NCBI RefSeq assembly: GCF_000308675.1
Contig: NZ_BAGE01000046.1
Span: 248,001-312,000 of the forward strand
DNA from: Nocardia paucivorans NBRC 100373
GTDB taxonomy: Bacteria; Actinomycetota; Actinomycetes; Mycobacteriales; Mycobacteriaceae
Direction of reading: 5' to 3'
Length of the DNA stretch: 64,000 bases
Shown here: one piece after another, positions 59,034 through 64,000 of the stretch
Position numbering within the stretch: position 1 is the first letter of the stretch
Layout of the letters: the number at the start of each line of letters is the position of its first letter
The notes under the pieces: model-generated
Databases searched by the model: none
What the model saw: the letters and a program-made list of their open reading frames with translations, nothing else
Told to the model about the DNA's origin: nothing
Program-made: the position numbers and the translations under genes

Positions 59034-60305
59034 ATGAGAACCATGGCTCGGTCCGGCATGCTCCCCGCCGGAACTCTGGTTCTGCTGAGTGCGCTCTATT
59101 TCGCGCAGGGACTGCCGTACGGGTTCTTCACCCAGGCCCTGCCGGTGGTGCTCCGCGAATCCGGTTTCTCGCTGATCGAGATCAGCGCCACCGGGGTCCT
59201 GTTCGCGCCGTGGGCCCTCAAATTCCTGTGGGCACCCTATGTGGACCATTACGGAACCCGACGACAGTGGTTGCTGTCGCTACAACTCACCGCCTCGGCG
59301 GTAACGCTCGGTCTTGCCTGCCTGGACCTGGCGTCGTCACTACGCCTGCTGCTGGTGGGGGTGGCCGTGGTCAACGCGGTATCCGCGACGCAGGACATCG
59401 CCACCGACGGCCTCGCCGTCCAGCTACTCGGACCGCGACAACGAGGTTTGGGCAACGGTATTCAGGTCGGCGCCTATCGGATCGGCATGATCGTCGGCGG
59501 TGGGGCGTTGCTGTGGCTGTTCTCGCTCGCGGGGTGGCGCAGTCTGTTCGTCGCGATGTCGATTCTGCTGTTGCTGACCACCGTCCCGGTGTGGTGGTCA
59601 CCTCGTACCCCGATCGGCGGCACGTCGAAGGCGTCGACGCCGAATCCGGGTCGGTTGTTGCTCGGATGGTGGCAGCGGTTGCGTCGACCGGGCATGGTCG
59701 CGTTCATCCTGCTCATCGGCGGCTTCAAATTCGGTGACTCGATGGGCTCGGCGATGGTCGGCCCGTTCATGTCCGACACCGGGCTCACCCTCGGCCAGAT
59801 AGCCCTGGTCAAAGGGGTGCTGTCCTCCGGCGGCGCGCTCGTGGGCGCGGCCCTGGGCGGGTGGTTGGGCTATCGGTACGGCCGGCGGCGCGCCCTGCTG
59901 ATCGGAGGCATCACCCAGACCGTCGCCCTGGCCCTCTACCTGCTCGCCGCATCGGGGATCGGCGGATTCGAGCTGATCGTCACCGCGAGTCTGGCCGAAC
60001 ACATCCTCGGCGGCGCCGCGACCGTCGCGGTGTTCACCCTCATGATGGATGCCGCCGACCTCGACCATGCGGGCAGCGACTACACCTTGCTGGCGTGCGC
60101 GATCGTGACGGTGCAGGGGATGGCGGGCTTCGCCGCCGGGACGGTCGGCGAACTCCTCGGATACCCGGCACTGTTCGGGTCGAGCCTGGTGCTGTCGGGA
60201 ATCGGCTGCGCCGCATTGGTGATCGCGATCGATCGAGGTGTCGGCCCGGCAGGTGTCCACACGGTCTGGCATCCTCCGGCCCGACCGGTCGTCGAGTCCC
60301 GGTAA
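59034..60305 (+). CDS. MFS transporter, AmpG-like
   Basis: This 423-residue protein has 12 predicted helices. The opening LSALYFAQGLPYGFFTQALP, the APWALKFLWAPYVDHYGTRR loop between helices 2 and 3, and SATQDIATDGLAVQLL near 115 resemble the AmpG / PAT family, whose members import muropeptides or acetyl-CoA. A muropeptide role is possible but not shown. The ATG at 59034 has AGGA 7 bases upstream. It lies 97 bases after the effector-like gene on the same strand. Confidence 0.87.
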   Translation: MRTMARSGMLPAGTLVLLSALYFAQGLPYGFFTQALPVVLRESGFSLIEISATGVLFAPWALKFLWAPYVDHYGTRRQWLLSLQLTASAVTLGLACLDLASSLRLLLVGVAVVNAVSATQDIATDGLAVQLLGPRQRGLGNGIQVGAYRIGMIVGGGALLWLFSLAGWRSLFVAMSILLLLTTVPVWWSPRTPIGGTSKASTPNPGRLLLGWWQRLRRPGMVAFILLIGGFKFGDSMGSAMVGPFMSDTGLTLGQIALVKGVLSSGGALVGAALGGWLGYRYGRRRALLIGGITQTVALALYLLAASGIGGFELIVTASLAEHILGGAATVAVFTLMMDAADLDHAGSDYTLLACAIVTVQGMAGFAAGTVGELLGYPALFGSSLVLSGIGCAALVIAIDRGVGPAGVHTVWHPPARPVVESR

Positions 60306-60347
60306 CCGGCCGGCCGGAGATGTTCGTGCCATCACCGGCGGCGGGAA

Positions 60348-60605
60348 ATGGAAGGATCCACCGAGCGGACGATGCCGCATGTCGCGATAGCGCTCGGTTC
60401 GGATACGGCGACGGTATGGATCGAACAAGACGACGCCGATGCTCTCGCCGAGCTCTACGATGAGGCGGTGGCGGCGGTTCGGGCCGACCATTCCCGCGAT
60501 GGCCGGCCGATGCACCGCCCGCCATACCGCACGACCGAAAGAGCCGCCAGTTGGAAGCACCGGACAATCGCCTCGATCGACTCCCTCGATCGCTCACCGA
60601 ACTGA
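60348..60605 (+). CDS. Small hypothetical protein
   Basis: The 85-residue protein has a strand-helix pattern at the start (VAIALGSDTATVWIEQDDAD, ALAELYDEAVAAVRAD) and a basic C-terminus. No family is recognised. The ATG at 60348 has only a weak G-rich site, and an ATG at 60372 is an alternative. Its last 55 bases overlap the start of the next gene in another frame, which suggests coupling if both are real. Confidence 0.5.
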   Translation: MEGSTERTMPHVAIALGSDTATVWIEQDDADALAELYDEAVAAVRADHSRDGRPMHRPPYRTTERAASWKHRTIASIDSLDRSPN

Positions 60606-61027
60606 AAGCGATGTTCGGTTCCCTGCCCGCGGGCGACGAACCCGTCGGCGACCATCGGGCCGAATTCATCGGTCCCCGACCGCTCCGGGGCGCCGCACCC
60701 CGGGCGATTGCGCTCGGCGGTATGCCCCGGTGGTACGGGAAGCGGTTCGCCGGGGACGGGACCGCGGTCAATCTGCTCCGCGCTTCGGCCGCCGCCGACG
60801 CTCCCCTGCTCGAACGACTGCCCATGACCGTCGGTATCGAACCCTCCTGGTGGGACGGACAACCCGCGATCGTCGTCTCCTACGGCTCCGCCGGACCGAT
60901 CCCGTGGCGATGGGTTCGTGACGAATTCCGGGCCCTCGAGGCGGGGATACTCCTCGGGCTCACCTTCGCCGGTGGCCGCTGGTCGCGCCATGCCGCCGCG
61001 CCGTTTCTGCTGATTCGGGAGAGCTGA
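60551..61027 (+). CDS. Hypothetical protein, GXWXG/DUF4334-like features
   Basis: This 158-residue protein has GGMPRWYGKRFAGDGTAVNL near residue 58 and WWDGQPAIVVSYGSAGP near 100, ending in a hydrophobic LLGLTFAGGRW and FLLIRES. The MPRWYGKRF piece resembles one seen in GXWXG/DUF4334 proteins, but the match is partial and no function follows. The TTG at 60551 gives the longest frame. An ATG at 60611, just after the stop of the preceding gene, is the alternative and would remove 20 residues. Confidence 0.55.
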   Translation: MEAPDNRLDRLPRSLTELKAMFGSLPAGDEPVGDHRAEFIGPRPLRGAAPRAIALGGMPRWYGKRFAGDGTAVNLLRASAAADAPLLERLPMTVGIEPSWWDGQPAIVVSYGSAGPIPWRWVRDEFRALEAGILLGLTFAGGRWSRHAAAPFLLIRES

Positions 61028-61155
61028 ACCACCCGATTCGGCTCCCGGGGATCGGCGCGGAGTTCCCCAGGGCAGGCATGTGCATGCACTACCGCTGCGT
61101 CCCGAGAACAGGATTCGCCGGACGAGGCCACCGCGCCGATAGCGAGGACTCGTGA

Positions 61156-61878
61156 CTATCGCCCGGTGTCCCGGGCGGCCAGGTGTTTTTGCCAGCGTTC
61201 CATGGCCTGCCGAAGGGCCTCGCTTATGAAAACGAGGAGTTCGGCGGAGGATTCGAAGCGGGCACCCGCCGGGGTCTCGGGCCCGAGGACCTCGGCCGCG
61301 CGCCGCGACGCGGCCATCAGGGCGTCGTTCATCTGCACGGATTCGAGGAGGGAGCGGAGCCAGATCTCGTCATCGATCACATAGCGTTCGCGGCGCTCAC
61401 CGGGAACGCGCTCCCTCCTCAACATCGCCTGCTGTTCGAGAAACGCGACGGCGTGCGATATCGACGCGGGACTGACTCGAAGCCGTTGCACCAGTTCGGC
61501 GGCGGTGAGTGCGCCGGAGTCGGCGAAGTACAGGCAGGCCAGCACCCTGGACTCCATCCGGGGCAGCCCCTGCCGCACGAGGAGCTCGGTGAAGGATTCC
61601 GTCATATCCTGAACCGCCCGGGGATCGCGGCCGTATTCGTCGCCCGGAAGCGGCGGCACCGGAGGTCGGTCGCGCTTGCGTCGGCGCGCACGCTCACGGG
61701 TGGCCTTGTGCGCTCGGTCCGCCCGGTACTCGTCGGGCCCGCCATTGCGGGTGACCTCCCGCATGATGGTCGAGGCGGGCCGCCCCAACCGCCTACCGAT
61801 TTCCGCGTATCCGAGCCCCTCGGCCAGCCCGGCGGCGATCTGCCGCCGATCCGCGTCGGTGAGCCTGCCTCCAGGCAT
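61156..61878 (-). CDS. Fusion regulator: IS30-like HTH plus MarR/GbsR-type winged helix
   Basis: This 240-residue protein joins two DNA-binding parts. Residues 4-40 (RLTDADRRQIAAGLAEGLGY, then RRLGRPASTIMREVTRNGG) match the HTH_38 domain of IS30-type transposases. Residues 85-160 (LVRQGLPRMESRVLACLYF, AELVQRLRVSPASISHAVAF) form a GbsR/MarR-like winged helix. A transposase catalytic domain is absent, so this is a regulator. The ATG at 61878 has GGGAGG 9 bases upstream, and 61905 is possible. It is divergent from the alpha/beta hydrolase across a repeat-rich AT-rich region. Confidence 0.8.
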   Translation of the reverse strand: MPGGRLTDADRRQIAAGLAEGLGYAEIGRRLGRPASTIMREVTRNGGPDEYRADRAHKATRERARRRKRDRPPVPPLPGDEYGRDPRAVQDMTESFTELLVRQGLPRMESRVLACLYFADSGALTAAELVQRLRVSPASISHAVAFLEQQAMLRRERVPGERRERYVIDDEIWLRSLLESVQMNDALMAASRRAAEVLGPETPAGARFESSAELLVFISEALRQAMERWQKHLAARDTGR

Positions 61879-61984
61879 CGGTGCCGGCCTCCCATCTGTC
61901 GACATACGCGAAGCTCAGCGCCCGCGCACCCGCCGTTCAGTATGCATTCATCCCAATCTCATTGCAAAGAAGAGCCGGGTCCTC

Positions 61985-62091
61985 ATTGCGTTCATAAACA
62001 TTATGATTGCAATAAACGCCATGAGATCCCGGGTTAACTGGTAATATATCCGACATTGCTTATTGACAGATTTATAAACGCAATCTATCTT
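61985..62091. promoter_or_regulatory. Operator-rich divergent promoter region
   Basis: The AT-rich part of the 377-base gap between the regulator and hydrolase holds a strong plus-strand promoter, TTGACA (62063-62068), 17 bases, TATCTT (62086-62091). Related words surround it: ATTGCGTTCATAAAC (61985-61999), ATTGCAATAAACGC (62006-62019) and ATTTATAAACGCAAT (62070-62084). The first is the reverse complement of the third at 13 of 15 bases. The third fills the promoter spacer, so a bound regulator would block it. The hydrolase leader is about 155 bases. Confidence 0.6.
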
Positions 62092-62255
62092 CATAGATGT
62101 TCAGCGATTACCAAATGCTAAAGGGCGCCGCGGTCGCCACGCCGGGAACCACGGGACGAGATCCCCGGACCCCTACGCGCCACCCACCGAATCCATAAGC
62201 GCCATACCGCCACAGGTCTCGCAGTTCACCCACCGCACGCAAGGAGATTCAGAAA

Positions 62256-63071
62256 ATGCCCACTCCGAAGACTGCCGATTCGATCTGGACCGGCATGGTC
62301 ACCGTGGACGACACCGAACTGGCCGTGACCGATACCGGCGGCTCCGGCCGTCCGGTCATCTACCTCAACGGCGCCTACGCCGACCAATCGCACTGGCGGC
62401 GAGTGACCGCCGAACTCGGCCCCGACTTCCGACACATCACCTACGACGAACGGGCCCGCGGCAGATCGAAGCAGTCGGCCGACTATTCCTTCGAGGCATG
62501 CCTGCGCGATATCGACGCCGTCCTCGCAGCACGGGAAGTGGATCGGCCGATCCTGGCCGGCTGGTCCTATGGCGCGACACTCGCCGCCCACTGGGCCGAA
62601 CGGAATCCCGATCGCGCGGTGGGAGTGGTGGCCGTGGACGGCGCCATGCCCTATGGTCTGACCGGCGAGGAAGGCCGCGAGCGTATCCGAAAACTGTTTC
62701 GCCGGATGCGGTGGCTTCTGCCCCTGGTCCGCCCTCTGGGCCTGGCCGCACACATGTCCGCCGACGAACACGCCGAGGTCAATATCGAGATCAACGAGCT
62801 GGTCGCCGCCATAGCCCCGGTCCTCGACCGCGTGACCTGCCCAGTGCGCTATGTCCTGGCCACGGGCGCCAATCTCGGTGGAGGCGAAGCGGAAATGGAA
62901 GCGGTGCGTGCCTCACTCGACCCGGTACTCGCCCGCAACCCGAATATCCAGGTCAGCGCAAAGGTCGCGAGCAACCACTCGCACATCCTGCGCAAGGATT
63001 TCCGCGCCGTCGCCGCGGCCGTACGAGAAACGGCAGCGGTTCCCGATCGGCAGGATTCGTCGAACCATTGA
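62256..63071 (+). CDS. Alpha/beta-hydrolase
   Basis: This 271-residue hydrolase has the oxyanion-side VIYLNGAYADQSHW near residue 35, ITYDERARGRSKQSADYS near 68, the nucleophile elbow LAGWSYGATLAAHWAE near 103 and a late NHSHILRKD near 247 supplying the His. Esterase, lactonase or C-C hydrolase are all possible. The ATG at 62256 has AAGGAG 9 bases upstream. It is controlled by a well-formed promoter with embedded repeats, presumably by the divergent fusion regulator. Confidence 0.88.
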   Translation: MPTPKTADSIWTGMVTVDDTELAVTDTGGSGRPVIYLNGAYADQSHWRRVTAELGPDFRHITYDERARGRSKQSADYSFEACLRDIDAVLAAREVDRPILAGWSYGATLAAHWAERNPDRAVGVVAVDGAMPYGLTGEEGRERIRKLFRRMRWLLPLVRPLGLAAHMSADEHAEVNIEINELVAAIAPVLDRVTCPVRYVLATGANLGGGEAEMEAVRASLDPVLARNPNIQVSAKVASNHSHILRKDFRAVAAAVRETAAVPDRQDSSNH

Positions 63072-63397
63072 CGGTCGAGTGCACAACCGACCGGTCGCGG
63101 TGAACAATGCCGAATACGAACCGATGAAACCCGGCGCACCACGTGATGGGACGAAATCCCGCATATCGACGCCCTATGGTGGCCATTGAAGGACATGCAT
63201 CGCGACGGCATGATGTCCATACCACGCCCCCCATGCTGCGTGACACCTGCATCACGGATCCGACCTACTGGATCCTGGTGCGTGAAGCCCTGGAATGATC
63301 GCGCGCTGTCCGACACCGGAGGAATGGTTCGACCCAACCGGAATCAGGTTCGCCGACGAGCGGGAACCGACCGAGTACCTGCGGGCCTTCCACGACT

Positions 63398-63440
63398 ATC
63401 CGGTCGGTTCCGGTCGGAACCCAACCGGAACCGACCGGAT
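63398..63440. terminator. Perfect 17-bp stem between convergent genes
   Basis: Positions 63398-63414 and 63424-63440 are perfect inverted complements with a 9-base loop. The stem lies in the 427-base gap (63072-63498) between the hydrolase and the TetR gene, both of which end there, so a bidirectional terminator is likely. It is 330 bases from the hydrolase stop, which is far. The words AACCGG and ACCGAC recur around it. The rest of the gap shows no convincing gene. Confidence 0.5.
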
Positions 63441-63498
63441 GGTCGCGGAAGGCTCGCATCACACAACTCGACATGCGGTTCGAGTGCAGAACGCCTCG

Positions 63499-64000
63499 TC
63501 ATGCCGACCGATACGCCCGGAGAAATGCCCGCACCCCCTCGACGATGAGGGGTCGGACCCGGCTGTCATCCGTCGCGTTCGCCAACCCCAGCCTGTTCAG
63601 CGCGACTCCGAAGGTGAGAGCGAGGAAGTGGTCTGCCGCCAGTCTCGGATCGGCGATATCCAACAGGCCCATTCGAGCCAGGGCCGCGAAACGCCGACCG
63701 AGTTCTTCTTCCGGCGCATCGGTCAGGGGGTTTCCAGGACGCAACTGTTCGGTGGAGTCACTGCGAACGAGTCGCCGCAGCTCGCTGTATTCCTCCGAAT
63801 CGAGCATATCGGTCGCGATCCGCATCGAGAACGCGATCAGGGCGTCCTCCAGTTGGTCGGCTCCGGTGAGATCGGTCAGTGTTTCGTCCAGGGTGCGCCG
63901 GACCGTGGTGAGCAATGACTCTGCGGTCGCTTCGACAACGGCTCGCCCCAGCGCCTGTTTGTCGCCGAAATAGTCGTAGATCGTCCGCTTCGACACCTGC
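63499..64000 (-). CDS. TetR-family regulator, N-terminus outside the window
   Basis: The frame enters from the right edge. The visible part starts within the HTH (Q-VSKRTIYDYFGDKQAL, the recognition helix and the following turn), so about 25-40 residues are missing. The rest is a helical ligand domain (LEDALIAFSMRIATDML, DPRLAADHFLALTFGVALNRL) like AcrR C-terminal domains with a conserved DHFLALTFG. The GTG at 63996 is internal, not the start. The target gene is unknown and probably lies to the right. Confidence 0.85.
   Translation of the reverse strand, partial: QVSKRTIYDYFGDKQALGRAVVEATAESLLTTVRRTLDETLTDLTGADQLEDALIAFSMRIATDMLDSEEYSELRRLVRSDSTEQLRPGNPLTDAPEEELGRRFAALARMGLLDIADPRLAADHFLALTFGVALNRLGLANATDDSRVRPLIVEGVRAFLRAYRSA

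Noticed and set aside
61764..61878. IS30-type insertion sequence
   Set aside because: Only the HTH_38 domain resembles the transposase. No DDE domain, terminal inverted repeats or target duplication is seen.
63295..63918. Plus-strand frame starting MIARCPTPEEWFDPTG
   Set aside because: The first 35 codons look weakly gene-like, but the frame includes the 17-bp hairpin and then runs antisense through the TetR gene. No domain or ribosome site.

Overview
The window is GC-rich actinobacterial DNA. It most likely comes from a mycolic-acid bacterium of the order Mycobacteriales/Corynebacteriales, with Nocardia the best guess. The reasons are markers of that group (mycothiol deacetylase mshB, polyprenol-dependent mannosyltransferase pimE, glucosyl-3-phosphoglycerate synthase gpgS, F420 cofactor enzyme fbiC, an LpqW-like lipoprotein, a Rv2525c-like Tat protein), frequent GTG starts, GGAGG ribosome sites and many 4-base ATGA/GTGA gene overlaps. 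From 1 to about 35 kb the gene order follows, with insertions, the Mycobacterium tuberculosis block from htrA/tatB back to typA/pimE (Rv1223 to about Rv1159). This synteny is recalled from knowledge, not computed.

Layout. 1-2.7 kb: end of HtrA, tatB, a HTH protein and a membrane-anchored disordered protein. 2.8-6.1 kb: a tightly coupled minus-strand operon of two LOG-type phosphoribohydrolases, a FolP2-like DHPS paralogue and gpgS. 6.2-16.8 kb: accessory genes (nucleotidyltransferase, MBL hydrolase/AraC pair, DoxX/MerR/SDR cluster, pyruvyltransferase, small secreted protein) around dapE and dapD. 16.8-24.7 kb: F420-type oxidoreductase, fadD36, TetR/MpaB-family pair, proline catabolism (putA, rocA), dapC and ferredoxin. 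25-35 kb: fbiC, a membrane protein, mshB, lpqW-like, typA, an iron-box-controlled 58-residue Cys protein, pterin dehydratase and pimE. 35-39.6 kb: cell-envelope and secreted proteins, including a nonapeptide-repeat protein and a CHAP-type enzyme.

From 39.7 kb the content is accessory. There are two complete osmoprotectant (OpuC/ProU-type) ABC operons: one on the plus strand behind a MarR regulator (39.7-43.9 kb) and one on the minus strand (52.2-55.8 kb). Between and after them lie TerD, PPOX and cupin/GlxA genes, a nitronate monooxygenase, a papain-like-fold candidate divergent from a LexA paralogue, a BASS transporter, a DUF574 methyltransferase, a TauD dioxygenase, an ECF41 sigma factor with its own leader peptide, a protein with an effector-like HSSFLAGG module, an AmpG-like MFS protein, a HTH/MarR fusion regulator with an operator-rich promoter, an alpha/beta hydrolase and the start of a TetR regulator that runs off the right edge.

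Several non-coding signals stand out: an iron-box on a leaderless promoter, two matching MerR-type promoters, a probable ECF41 autoregulatory promoter, a cluster of nested hairpins upstream of the ferredoxin gene, short tandem repeat arrays around 14.1 and 14.6 kb, and perfect terminator stems between genes. No rRNA, tRNA, CRISPR array, insertion sequence or prophage was recognised.
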